DNA of 64,000 bases from Actinopolymorpha pittospori (GTDB lineage Bacteria; Actinomycetota; Actinomycetes; Propionibacteriales; Actinopolymorphaceae): contig NZ_JADBEM010000001.1 of assembly GCF_014873875.1 (NCBI RefSeq), forward strand, positions 1,798,001 through 1,862,000. Direction: 5' to 3'. Shown here piece by piece: positions 48,064 to 56,018 of this stretch. The position numbers and the translations under genes are program-made. The notes beneath the pieces were generated by a model. The model did no database searches, had not been told where the DNA came from, and saw only the letters and a program-made list of their open reading frames with translations. The first letter of the stretch is position 1, and the number at the start of each line of letters is the position of its first letter.

Positions 48064-48101
48064 CCACAAAACACCAGGTCAACCCTCATCCGGCTCACCG
48101 G

Positions 48102-48259
48102 ACCCATTCTCGGGGTGGTGAGCGAAGACCTGAAGACGCGCCCTTCCGGATCTGGCTCGGCGAACTCGGAGACGTGCCAGCGAAGCGCCGGGAGGAGTTC
48201 GCTCGGGATGCCGACCCGGCGTCGACCAGCCGCCGACCTCGGTCCCTTGATCACCTCGT
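48102..48259 (-). pseudogene. Tyrosine recombinase (integrase) catalytic-domain remnant
   Basis: On the minus strand about 52 residues read EVIKGPRSAAGRRRVGIPSE, continuing LLPALRWHVSEF and DPEGRVFRSS. This matches the GPPKS-AGRR-V-P...LR-H...GLVF block preceding the catalytic H-x-x-R box of phage/ICE integrases. No start, no N-terminal arm-binding or core domains, and no HxxR or catalytic Tyr are present; the frame then runs into tRNA-Ala. It is a leftover of an element that integrated at the tRNA. Confidence 0.75.
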
Positions 48260-48395
48260 ACGCCTGTTGTGAGCGATCCGACAGCGGGACGATTTCGGGG
48301 CGACTGCGCCGGATTCCGCTGGCCGACGCCGGCCCGCTGCGGCGCAACTGTCTCAACCAGCCTGCAACCTACGACGGGCGGGGCCGGAGCGGCGG

Positions 48396-49238
48396 TCAGG
48401 AGGTGTGGCGCAACAGGGCGTCCACGACTGCCGGCCACGTCACGCGCGGCACGCCCTGGCCGACGCCGGGCAGTGTGAGCAGCGTGGCGCCCGGGATCTC
48501 CGCGGCGAGCGTCACCCCGTTCCCGTGGGGGAAGAACGGATCCTCGTCCCCGTGCACTACCAGGGTCGGCGCGGTGATCTCGCCGAGCCGCTCGCGCCAC
48601 CGCGGCTGGCAGTCGATGGCAGCGAACATGGTGCCGAGGTGGCTCGCACGCTGCGCCTTCGCCGTCCGTCCCGCTCGGTCGAAGATCGACCCGGCAGACG
48701 CCCGTACGTCCTGCTCGTCGAATCCCCACGACCCGGACATCAGCGACGCGGAACTGGTCACGTAGTCGACCACGCTGTTGCGATCGGTCCAGTCCGGCTT
48801 CGGACGCCCGAACAGCTGCTCCATGACCTCCGGCGCGTGGTCGGGTAGGTCGGGATCGACCGGACCGGGCGCGACCGGACGGGTGGAGACCAGCGTCAGC
48901 GACGCAACCTGGTCGGGATGGTCGAGCGCGAGCAGCTGCGCGATGAAACCGCCGACGCCCATCCCGACCACGTGCGTACGCCCCAGATTCAGCGCCACCA
49001 ACAGCTCGGACGCGTCTTTCACCAGGTCGCGCAGGTCGTAGGTGGGCGCGTCCGGGTCGACGAACGTCGACTGGCCCGCGTCGCGCAGGTCGTAGCGCAC
49101 CACATACCGCCCGGCCAGCGCCGCGCACAGCTGGTCCGGCCAGCTCAGCATGGTGATGCCGACCAGCAGCGCCGGCGGATCGGCCGGGTCTCCGAAGGTC
49201 TCCACGCACAACTCGACACCGTTGACCTTGATCCGCAT
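48396..49238 (-). CDS. Alpha/beta-hydrolase fold protein lacking catalytic Ser and His
   Basis: 280 residues, full length for the family (RdmC/haloperoxidase-like). The fold is intact: YVVRYDLRDAGQS, LVKDASELLVALNLGRTHVVG, and HGDEDPFFPHGNG with the acid residue. But the nucleophile elbow reads GMGVGG (Gly94 in place of Ser in GxSxG) and the usual Gly-His segment near the C-terminus is GVGQGVP (Gln in place of His). It is therefore probably not a hydrolase. ATG 49238 with AGAAGGAG upstream. It lies next to the integrase relic. Confidence 0.85.
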   Translation of the reverse strand: MRIKVNGVELCVETFGDPADPPALLVGITMLSWPDQLCAALAGRYVVRYDLRDAGQSTFVDPDAPTYDLRDLVKDASELLVALNLGRTHVVGMGVGGFIAQLLALDHPDQVASLTLVSTRPVAPGPVDPDLPDHAPEVMEQLFGRPKPDWTDRNSVVDYVTSSASLMSGSWGFDEQDVRASAGSIFDRAGRTAKAQRASHLGTMFAAIDCQPRWRERLGEITAPTLVVHGDEDPFFPHGNGVTLAAEIPGATLLTLPGVGQGVPRVTWPAVVDALLRHTS

Positions 49239-49458
49239 TTCCGCTCCTTCTGAATCAGCAGCTGGTACAGGACAGCGCCCAGAAACTCAGCGCGTTGGCC
49301 TGTAGTAGACAGACCACCTGCCACCACAAAACTCATCGGTCGGCAACGCACGTAGGTGCCCCGTCGAGGCCACGCGACGCCGAAGGTTCGTGGCCGGGCC
49401 GCCCTCCGCGTGCCGCCCCGCCGGTCCTCCATGCTCACCGTGTCGACGGGATGAGACG

Positions 49459-49482
49459 GGAGGCGTGTGCGGGGGCGCCTCC
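49459..49482 (-). terminator. Hairpin downstream of the small membrane protein gene
   Basis: GGAGGCG (49459-49465) and CGCCTCC (49476-49482) form a 7-bp stem with a 10-base loop, 23 bases after the stop of the minus-strand gene at 49506. Confidence 0.5.
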
Positions 49483-49505
49483 ACGGCGTGGGCGTGTCGA
49501 AGGCG

Positions 49506-49898
49506 TCAGCCCTGTGCCCGGGCGGGCAGCGCTCTGAGCGCGACCGCTTGACTGGTGGCGAACAGCGCAATGTCGATGGCGATTGCCAAGATCGCCAGGA
49601 CGACCAGCAGGGTCGCTGCTGTGGCGGACGCCACTGCGACGACGGCGGTGGCGAGCACGTTGACCGCCATGACCAAGCGGAGAGCCCACCGCAGCGGGAC
49701 ACGAGAGAGCAGCCACAGAACCGCACCAGCCCAGACGACAACCACGCCCCCGGCGACCACGAAGACCAGGGCAGGGAGCGTCACCACGTGGGTGAGGTGT
49801 GGCGCGGCGAGGGCGACGGCAACACCCAACACGGCGCAGTAAGCGGCATCAAGCCGGAGACTCCAGCGGCCGACCTTCTCGCCGTTGATGTGCGCCAC
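49506..49898 (-). CDS. Small integral membrane protein, unknown function
   Basis: 130 residues with four hydrophobic segments (about 17-35, 40-64, 70-90, 93-115). The GTG at 49898 has GAGGGG six bases upstream. No family recognised; charged residues are confined to the N-terminus, loops and C-terminus. A hairpin follows the gene. Confidence 0.65.
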   Translation of the reverse strand: MAHINGEKVGRWSLRLDAAYCAVLGVAVALAAPHLTHVVTLPALVFVVAGGVVVVWAGAVLWLLSRVPLRWALRLVMAVNVLATAVVAVASATAATLLVVLAILAIAIDIALFATSQAVALRALPARAQG

Positions 49899-50016
49899 CT
49901 CGTACCCCTCGTCTGCGGTGAACCTGTCCCGACTCGCCGCAATCGTAAGCCGGGCTTGAGGAAAGTCGACACAGTCATGGGTGCCGAAGAGTCCGTGGGT
50001 GAGGTGGCAGGGCTGT

Positions 50017-50355
50017 TCAGCCGGGAATGACTCCGAACCCGACCTCGTTGCCGTCGGGGTCGCGATACACCGCCTTGCGCGCCTCCCCGTAGCTCTCCCA
50101 TTTCACCGGGTCGATCCCGCGTTCGGCGATCTCGGCAGTTCGGGCGTCCAGATCGTCGATCATTATCGCGTGCTCGGCGTGACCGGCGTGCTCAGCATCC
50201 TCCTTGATGTACAGCCATCGATGCTCGGCGAGTTCCCATACCGCCTCTGTGTCGGTTGCGACAAAGGTCGGCTCGGATCCGAGTAGGCGCTCGTACCACG
50301 GTTTCGCAGCCTCGTAGTCTCGAACGTAGATTCCGGCGAACAGATCGAGCGGCAC
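50017..50355 (-). CDS. VOC (glyoxalase/bleomycin resistance) family protein
   Basis: 112 residues, one VOC module: FAGIYVRDYEAAKPWYERLLG at the N-terminus and AVYRDPDGNEVGFGV at the C-terminus. His in the middle strand and Glu at the end could bind metal. Such proteins may be isomerases, dioxygenases or ligand-binding resistance proteins; the substrate is unknown. GTG start with GGAGG six bases upstream. Confidence 0.85.
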   Translation of the reverse strand: MPLDLFAGIYVRDYEAAKPWYERLLGSEPTFVATDTEAVWELAEHRWLYIKEDAEHAGHAEHAIMIDDLDARTAEIAERGIDPVKWESYGEARKAVYRDPDGNEVGFGVIPG

Positions 50356-50493
50356 GGTGAACCTCCGGTCGTTGATGTCAGGGTCTATACGTGAACAGAC
50401 CAGCGGCGCGCCCGAAACTCATCGACTGCTCGGCGCCGGGAGCCCACGCGCTTCCTCAGCCAGATTTCCTTGGTGCTGGCGCGTCGAGGCCTC

Positions 50494-50505
50494 TAGCCTG
50501 ACCGG
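50494..50505 (+). promoter_or_regulatory. Leaderless promoter -10 element
   Basis: TAGCCT (50494-50499) is followed by 6 bases and the ATG at 50506, with no ribosome binding site. Confidence 0.6.
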
Positions 50506-51072
50506 ATGGTCACGAGGGCCCGGGACGGGCGCACATGGCGCATCGGAATGAATTCCGAGGTCGCCTGGATCGCCGATGGCATCTCCGTGGACCGGACCAT
50601 CACCGCCGCCATCCCGCCGGTCTTCGAGGCCTACGCGACGGTCTTGCTGCCCCACGGAGGCCAGGGGCAGGACGAACATGACCGTGCCGTGCTCACACTG
50701 CTGAGCGAGCAGTCTGTGGGCCAGCCGTGGTGGTTGGGCTATCTCGACACCGGCGCCGACGACATCGTCTTCCCCGATGCGCCCAAGGTGACCCTGTACT
50801 CGGCCTGGCACTACGTGTTGGTCGAGGCTGGACCGGAGCAGGCCGCCACCTGGCGCCAGGGTGGCGACTGGTCGTTCTGGAAGGGCGCCTTGCCGAACCT
50901 GATCTTCCCCAGCGACCGCTCGTGGCTGGTCTCGACGCTGTGGGATGACGATTGGACCTGCCTCGGCGGATCGGCAGACCTGGTGGGCACGTTCCTGCGT
51001 CACCCCCTGCTGCGCGCCAGGGAGGTCACCCTCGGCCAGGACGCCACACCGCCCGGCCATCAGGCGCTGTGA
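50506..51072 (+). CDS. Conserved hypothetical protein, Trp-rich
   Basis: 188 residues, soluble, with ten or more Trp including PWWLGYLDTGADDIVFPDAP, SAWHYVLVEAGPEQA and WSFWKGALPN. No named family recognised; the even composition, full-length frame and -10 element support a real gene. It could resemble SMI1/KNR4-like immunity-type proteins in its dispersed Trp and acidic residues, but this is a guess. Leaderless start at 50506. Confidence 0.7.
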   Translation: MVTRARDGRTWRIGMNSEVAWIADGISVDRTITAAIPPVFEAYATVLLPHGGQGQDEHDRAVLTLLSEQSVGQPWWLGYLDTGADDIVFPDAPKVTLYSAWHYVLVEAGPEQAATWRQGGDWSFWKGALPNLIFPSDRSWLVSTLWDDDWTCLGGSADLVGTFLRHPLLRAREVTLGQDATPPGHQAL

Positions 51073-51146
51073 CGAACCGGGCCCAGCCGTGGCCTTGTTC
51101 ATGGCTGGACTTTCTCTTCGACAGGAACGTGCCCTGCGGACACGCG

Positions 51147-51319
51147 CTAGTTGTCGTCGAGATACGCCTGCGCCGGATCGTCGTCGAGGTTGTACTCCAG
51201 GACCGGAGTGCTTGTTCGAGGAGTTCGACGATCTCGGCCTCGAGTGAGCGTCCGTCGATGTCGGCCGCCATCTTGAGCTTCACATGCAGATTGATCGGAA
51301 GCTGCAGGTTGATGTCCAT
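51147..51319 (-). pseudogene. Ribbon-helix-helix antitoxin-like gene with a single-base frameshift
   Basis: From ATG 51319 the frame reads MDINLQLPINLHVKLKMAAD, continuing DGRSLEAEIVELLEQAL: a ribbon-helix-helix DNA-binding domain of the Arc/FitA type. After about residue 40 the frame becomes Thr/Ser/Arg-rich and runs into the convergent gene. A one-base shift near 51210 instead gives VLEYNLDDDPAQAYLDDN and a stop at 51147, a typical acidic antitoxin tail. So the gene appears broken, or the sequence has an error. A palindrome abuts the start codon. No toxin gene is adjacent. Confidence 0.65.
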
Positions 51320-51334
51320 GGTCACCCGGTGACC
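51320..51334. promoter_or_regulatory. Probable operator of the ribbon-helix-helix gene
   Basis: GGTCACC-C-GGTGACC is a perfect 7-bp inverted repeat immediately upstream of the ATG at 51319. Ribbon-helix-helix antitoxins usually repress their own promoter through such a site. Confidence 0.6.
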
Positions 51335-51396
51335 ATACTCAGATCAGCCCACTGTGATGGCGTTTCGGCACGATTACACCATCTCCTGTACGTGGC

Positions 51397-51849
51397 CTAA
51401 TGATGGTCCTCCCGCCCTCGACTGGGGCCGCTCAGCCGACCACGAATGCCGCGCACAACCAGGAGGGTGGAGATGACACCAGCCACGCTCGTGACCAGTG
51501 CCAGCGCACCGGCGTCCTCCCCTACAGAGTCGACCCAGAGGAAGATCAGGAGCCACGAGAACAACAGCAGAAGGACACCGCTGCTCACCCAGATCAACGG
51601 GTGCATGAGATATGAGGAAACAGAGCGGCGGGGTCCGGATGGTGCCGCCTCCGATATCGGCAGGTCGGCGAGGAGTCGGCCAAGGTCGCCGGCGGTTCGT
51701 GCGGTGAGTGCGAGCCCGAGTCGTTCCTCGAACTCCTCCGGGTCCAACCTGCCCGGTGCGTGATGGGCGGCGAGCAGTTCGGCACACGATTGACGTTCCT
51801 CATCACCAATGAGTGGTGGCCTTCGAACCGGAGTGTGCTCGATACTCAC
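51397..51849 (-). CDS. DUF1707 domain membrane protein
   Basis: 150 residues from GTG 51849, which is preceded by AGGGGG at 5 bases; a much longer open frame upstream is non-homologous. The N-terminal DUF1707 module reads IGDEERQSCAELLAAHHAPGRLDPEEFEERL...ARTAGDLGRLLADLP; two membrane segments follow (about 83-105 and 110-132) with a basic tail. The family is common in actinomycetes; function unknown. Confidence 0.85.
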   Translation of the reverse strand: MSIEHTPVRRPPLIGDEERQSCAELLAAHHAPGRLDPEEFEERLGLALTARTAGDLGRLLADLPISEAAPSGPRRSVSSYLMHPLIWVSSGVLLLLFSWLLIFLWVDSVGEDAGALALVTSVAGVISTLLVVRGIRGRLSGPSRGREDHH

Positions 51850-51934
51850 CCGTACCCCCTGACGTGTCGCGGTGCTGTACCGAACCGTAGCGCCGGCCAG
51901 ATCAGCCGAGAACATTTGCGCCAGGGTGTCGTGT

Positions 51935-51961
51935 GTCAGTTGGCCGAGCTGGCCAACTGAC
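51935..51961 (-). terminator. Terminator hairpin after the acetyltransferase gene
   Basis: A perfect 11-bp stem (51935-51945 with 51951-51961, GTCAGTTGGCC/GGCCAACTGAC) and 5-base loop GAGCT lie 46 bases beyond the stop of the minus-strand gene at 52007. Confidence 0.75.
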
Positions 51962-52006
51962 CCCGCGAACGAACAGTTCCTGCGGGGGTTTGCCGTTGTC
52001 CGGGGG

Positions 52007-52798
52007 TTAGGAGAAGTCGCACACGAAGATGGAGTACGTCTCGACCCGGTGGAGGCCAACCTTCCCCGCCACCGCGACAGAGGGCAGGTTGTCCGTCCAG
52101 GCATCCCAGTAGGGCGTGAGCTTCCGGCCAACACAGTGCTCCACGAACGCGGCCGCGGTCAGCGTCGCGAAGCCCTGCCCCTGGAACGCTTCGACCGTTT
52201 CGATACCGATACCGCACCGCGTCTCACTCACACATTCGGCTGTGCACCAGCACACGATCTTCTCGGCGTCGTGGGCGACGAAACCGAATCCCTGCCGTCG
52301 AAAATCCTCCACGGAGTTCCAGCATGAGGCGATCTCCGCGACGACGTCGGCGAAGTGGGTGAGCTCGCGGAGTTCGTCGACATGCTTGTCGATCGCGCTG
52401 ATCCGGAAGCCGGCGGGGATCCGCGGTGACCGGACCAGATCGGGTGCCGTTACGCCGTTTCCCTGGTAGAGAACGCGTTCTCGCCGTCGCAGCGGGTACC
52501 CGGCGAACACCGAATCGGCACTATCGTCAGTAACGTACAGCTTGAGAAAACCAGGCCGGTTCGACACGACCTCCCGTTCGAACAACTCCCGCCAGTCTTC
52601 GGGCCGGTCGGCGGGGCCGGCGAGATAGACACAGTGTGCGCCGTCCCAGACCAGCGCGGTTCGCGGCACCGGGAGGTCGTCGACCCACACCCGTGCGGGA
52701 GCGTTGCCCGCGATCACGGCGTCGATGACGAGGGTGAGGTGCTCCGCGTCGAAGAGCTGCCGTACGCGGCCGATCTCGCGATCCAGCGGCAGGGCCAT
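52007..52798 (-). CDS. GNAT family acetyltransferase
   Basis: 263 residues. The C-terminal half carries the acetyl-CoA-binding pattern: CGIGIETVEAFQGQGFATLTAAAFVEHC (Q-G-Q-G-F/Y-A) near 195-222, then PYWDAWTDNLPSVAVAGKVGL. The N-terminal half resembles the substrate module of the GNAT-like family that includes RHS/T6-associated enzymes only loosely. Substrate unknown. ATG at 52798 with a TACCTT -10 element 6 bases upstream and no ribosome binding site; a strong hairpin follows the gene. Confidence 0.82.
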   Translation of the reverse strand: MALPLDREIGRVRQLFDAEHLTLVIDAVIAGNAPARVWVDDLPVPRTALVWDGAHCVYLAGPADRPEDWRELFEREVVSNRPGFLKLYVTDDSADSVFAGYPLRRRERVLYQGNGVTAPDLVRSPRIPAGFRISAIDKHVDELRELTHFADVVAEIASCWNSVEDFRRQGFGFVAHDAEKIVCWCTAECVSETRCGIGIETVEAFQGQGFATLTAAAFVEHCVGRKLTPYWDAWTDNLPSVAVAGKVGLHRVETYSIFVCDFS

Positions 52799-52810
52799 CC
52801 CTCGAAGGTA
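52799..52810 (-). promoter_or_regulatory. Leaderless promoter -10 element of the GNAT gene
   Basis: On the minus strand TACCTT (52810-52805), 6 bases, then ATG at 52798. Confidence 0.55.
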
Positions 52811-52895
52811 GTGCTGCCTTTCATGTCGCTCCAGCCGTTATCGGAGCCACGCCCGAATGCGGCTCCGACAACGGCTGACGAACCGTCTCACTGGT

Positions 52896-53618
52896 TCAGC
52901 TGGCATCCGAAACGGTGTCGAGGCACAGTTCGTCGACCGCCGCGAGCGTCTCGCCCAGGCGTTCCCGATCCTCGCTCGTCAGCGGGATGGCGCGCAGCTC
53001 GGCCAGTACGGCGGCCGCGCGGGTCGGGTCCTGCAGGGTGATGGCCAACTCGGCGCGATAGGCCAGGGCCTCCACGCGCTCCGCGGCGCTCGCGTCGGTG
53101 GTTCGGGTGAGGGCGCCGTCGAGGATCTTGGCCGCCTGGGCCGCCTCGCCGTGACTGTCGGCCAGGACGACGGCGTTCTCCAGGGTGCGGGCGAGCTTTC
53201 CGGTCTCGACCGACGGCGCGGGAGACGCCGTCGCCTTCGCTGGAAAGATGCGGATCCAGTTCCCGCCCGGGTCGATCACCGTGAACCCGGACAGGCCTTC
53301 GGCGTTCTTGCGGGGCCTCGGCCTCGTCATCCGCGGGATACCGGACAGGGGAACCTTCCCGTACGCCGCCCGCAACCCGTCGGAGAAGGCGCGGTGCAGA
53401 GTCGCGGTGTCGGGGACCTGCAGAATGCAGCTGCCGTAGGAGTTCGCCGGCTCGAAGTCCGGCATGCCGAAGAAGTGCAACTCGATGTCGTCCAGGCTCA
53501 TCGCGAGATAAGGGTCGGGCCTCGTCTGCCGGTAGGTGCGCCGGAAACCCAGCGCCGCGTAGAACGTCTGCATGTCGTCGATCGATGCGCACGGCAGGAG
53601 CGGGACGGCGATCATCAT
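52896..53618 (-). CDS. VOC family protein with helical C-terminal extension
   Basis: 240 residues. Residues 1-125 are a VOC domain (VPLLPCASIDDMQTFYAALGF, LHFFGMPDF, GFTVIDPGGNWIRIF), as in bleomycin-resistance proteins. The remaining ~110 residues are Ala-rich helices (ARTLENAVVLADSHGEAAQAAKIL...RVEALAYRAELAITL) resembling TPR-like repeats, an unusual addition. The ATG overlaps the marR stop (ATGA), so the pair is co-translated and this protein is probably the regulator's partner or target. Confidence 0.83.
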   Translation of the reverse strand: MMIAVPLLPCASIDDMQTFYAALGFRRTYRQTRPDPYLAMSLDDIELHFFGMPDFEPANSYGSCILQVPDTATLHRAFSDGLRAAYGKVPLSGIPRMTRPRPRKNAEGLSGFTVIDPGGNWIRIFPAKATASPAPSVETGKLARTLENAVVLADSHGEAAQAAKILDGALTRTTDASAAERVEALAYRAELAITLQDPTRAAAVLAELRAIPLTSEDRERLGETLAAVDELCLDTVSDAS

Positions 53619-54055
53619 TCCTCCAACAGGTCGCCGAGATCGCGCAGCGTGCTGCTGGCCGCGCGGAGTTCGGAGAGGGAGAGACGGGAGGAGATCTGGT
53701 TCGCCCACGCTGCCTGGCGACGTTCGACCTCTCGCAGGGCTGAGGTTCCGCGTGGGGTGAGAGTGAGGAGCCGCGCTCGCCGGTCACGGGGATTGTCCTG
53801 GAACGTGATCATGCCGTCGTGGGCGAGACTGTTCGCCGTTTGCTGCACGGTCTGTCGAGTCAGGCCCATCGCCCTGGCCACCTGCGCGACGGTGCTCGGG
53901 CCATGGTCGACGACCCCGAGAACCTGCCACCTGGCGCTGGTCAGCCCCGCCGGGCGGGCGAGTTCGTCGCCGGCGGCGAGCAGGAGGCCGTTCAGCCGGA
54001 AGACCTCGACCAACAGGTGGGAGAACTCCAGTCCGCGACCCGTCAACGCTTCCAC
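53615..54055 (-). CDS. MarR family transcriptional regulator
   Basis: About 146 residues from GTG 54055 (an in-frame TTG at 54091 lies within the operator palindrome). Winged helix: LTSARWQVLGVVDHGPSTVAQVARAMGLTRQTVQQTANSLAHDGMI, then wing NPRDRRARLLTLTPRG. Helices at both ends form the dimer. MarR proteins sense small phenolic or oxidative ligands. A 20-bp palindrome at 54073-54092 just upstream is the likely operator. Co-translated with the VOC protein, suggesting a small resistance module. Confidence 0.88.
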   Translation of the reverse strand: MEALTGRGLEFSHLLVEVFRLNGLLLAAGDELARPAGLTSARWQVLGVVDHGPSTVAQVARAMGLTRQTVQQTANSLAHDGMITFQDNPRDRRARLLTLTPRGTSALREVERRQAAWANQISSRLSLSELRAASSTLRDLGDLLEE

Positions 54056-54072
54056 AGCGCCCAAGCTGCCAG

Positions 54073-54092
54073 ATTGACAGGTACCTGTCAAT
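54073..54092. promoter_or_regulatory. 20-bp perfect palindrome, likely MarR operator
   Basis: ATTGACAGGTACCTGTCAAT is fully symmetric and contains TTGACA on both strands, so bound MarR could mask -35 elements. It begins 18 bases upstream of the marR GTG. Confidence 0.75.
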
Positions 54093-54358
54093 GCGGCGGC
54101 CCACGTGTAGGGCGTGCTTGACGGCGCGGAACCAAGTCATCAGTTACGGAGTTCCGTGCCGCTCCACGAGTCGGGGCAGCCTTCGTCGCGCTTCCGTGCT
54201 GTCCTCAAAATCCAATCGAACTCCAGTGTTCTCGCGGGAGACCGTCACCTTCCTGACATCCATGCCGTTTATTCCCATGGGTGGTCGGCGTGATCGTCCC
54301 CGGGTGAGTAGCGACAGTCTCCCCGACCGCGCACGAAGTAGTTGGAAGGATCCTGGCC

Positions 54359-55345
54359 ATGCTGAATCACGATCGGAGGCGTGCCCGCATTCGAGACCGG
54401 CAGATCCTCGTTCTCGCGCTCATGTTCGTTCCATTCGTTCTGAGTGGCTGCGGACCCGCGACAGTCCAGCGCCTCACCGGTCATGGCAATGGCGCCGAGA
54501 GCTCATCGCCAAACGCTCGCGCCACCTCGCGAGGAGCGAAGCTCGCCGAGGTCGAGCAGGTGCTCAAGGAGCAGGACTACGTCTGCTACGAGACCGTGCC
54601 CAAGCCGAACGTCATCCATTCCTGCTACCTGACCGCCCCTGACGGAGCGGAGATGGCCGTCCGCATGAGGGCGGCGGCTGACGGTGAAGTCGTCGAGGTC
54701 ACCCTCAAGGGACGGCAGTCGGGGACGAGAGGATCGACCAGTCCCGACCCGCGGGGCGACGTGCTCGAGCCGTCCAAAGATGCGTTAACGGCCATCAGCC
54801 ATGTCTTGTTGAGTGTTGAAGACACCAAGCACCTTCAGGTGGAGAACGTCAGGGTGACGAAACGTATCTCGGTGCCGTGGGGGAGCGTTCAGGTCGGCCT
54901 CTCTACGCAGCAGGCCTTCGCGAGCTTCGTCAGGGCTGGAAGCAAGCCACTCGGGGGCAAGCACCCGTTGCCTGTCCCGAGGGAGGAGGTGGTACGAGGT
55001 CTGCGCGCGGCAGGATTCGTTTGTGAGGGCGACTTCTCCCTGAACTGCGGCAAGCGCGACGTCAACGTCTCGATTCGAGAGACCGTGATTCTCCTCGCCG
55101 TCTGGGGCCATCCACCGTTGGCAGACACCGTCGTAGCCGCTCACACCGAGACTTTGCTCCAGCAGGTCGCGAAGGGAGCCACCCGGGACGCCGTGACGTC
55201 GTGGGCGAAGGCGAGGCTGAACCCGGAGTACGGCTTCGTCCAGGGTGATGTCGGCGGGTTGCACATCGAGATCGTCCGCGACGAGTCCATTACGCATCGG
55301 GACGCTGCCGAGGTCATCATCCACGACGCGCGATCGGCCCTCTGA
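54359..55345 (+). CDS. Putative lipoprotein with two similar Cys-pair modules
   Basis: 328 residues. Signal peptide II: LALMFVPFVLSGC, lipobox LSGC with Cys31. Two internally similar regions are visible: VEQVLKEQDYVCYE...SCYLTAPDG (about 66-98) and VVRGLRAAGFVCEG...NCGKRDVNV (about 216-245), each with two Cys that could form a disulfide. No known family recognised. ATG 54359 has GGAAGGA nearby. It is alone between divergent/convergent neighbours; role at the outer membrane face unknown. Confidence 0.72.
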   Translation: MLNHDRRRARIRDRQILVLALMFVPFVLSGCGPATVQRLTGHGNGAESSSPNARATSRGAKLAEVEQVLKEQDYVCYETVPKPNVIHSCYLTAPDGAEMAVRMRAAADGEVVEVTLKGRQSGTRGSTSPDPRGDVLEPSKDALTAISHVLLSVEDTKHLQVENVRVTKRISVPWGSVQVGLSTQQAFASFVRAGSKPLGGKHPLPVPREEVVRGLRAAGFVCEGDFSLNCGKRDVNVSIRETVILLAVWGHPPLADTVVAAHTETLLQQVAKGATRDAVTSWAKARLNPEYGFVQGDVGGLHIEIVRDESITHRDAAEVIIHDARSAL

Positions 55346-55412
55346 CCTCTCGGCCACGTCCGGGAGGCGGTCCGACCGCGATCGGTCGGACGGTCAGGTC
55401 ACCGCGCAGGGC

Positions 55413-55955
55413 CTACTTGACGACGCGGAGCCAGATACCCGTCGCGTGCGGCGCGTTGGTCTGGGTGAGGGTTTCGAGTTTGATGTTGGCGCCGCCGGGA
55501 CGATCGAACAACCGGACGCCGTCCCCGAGCAGGACCGGCGCGACGAACACGAGGATCTCGTCGAGTACGCCGGCGTCAAGGCACTGCTGGGCGACGTTCG
55601 CGCCGATCACGTTGACGTACTTGTCGCCGGCCGCCGCCTTCGCCGCGGAGACGGCGCTGTCGAGGTCGGTGACGAAGGTGATCCCCGGTACGGGAGTGTC
55701 CGGGGCGTGATGAGTGAGGACGAACTGCGGTCCGCTCCAGCCGCCCCCGAAGGGCTCGCCTTCCTGGGGCGTGCCCCGGTGCGGATCGTCACCGCCGAAG
55801 CTGCGCCGGCCGACGAGCAGCGAACCGATCGTGCTGATCAGGGTGTCGACGACCGGGTTGGGGCCGAAGTGTTCGGTCAACCAGGACATGTCGCCACCGG
55901 GCCCGGCGATGTAGCCGTCCAGCGACATGGTGGCGGAGTACAGCAACCTGCTCAT
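55413..55955 (-). CDS. Dihydrofolate reductase/RibD C-terminal family protein
   Basis: 180 residues. Seen: LLYSATMSLDGYIAGPGGDMSWL at the N-terminus, LLVGRRSFGG, and YVNVIGANVAQQCLDAGVLDEILVFVAPVLLGDG. These YwjB/RibD-like proteins bind NADPH; most have no proven reaction. ATG 55955 has GGAGG seven bases upstream. It lies 63 bases after the ECF sigma gene on the same strand and may be expressed with it. Confidence 0.9.
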   Translation of the reverse strand: MSRLLYSATMSLDGYIAGPGGDMSWLTEHFGPNPVVDTLISTIGSLLVGRRSFGGDDPHRGTPQEGEPFGGGWSGPQFVLTHHAPDTPVPGITFVTDLDSAVSAAKAAAGDKYVNVIGANVAQQCLDAGVLDEILVFVAPVLLGDGVRLFDRPGGANIKLETLTQTNAPHATGIWLRVVK

Positions 55956-56018
55956 GACCTACCTCCGAGGAGCCATCGTTGGGGTGGTCCCCGTTGAGAC
56001 GGCGGCTCGTGCGGAAAG

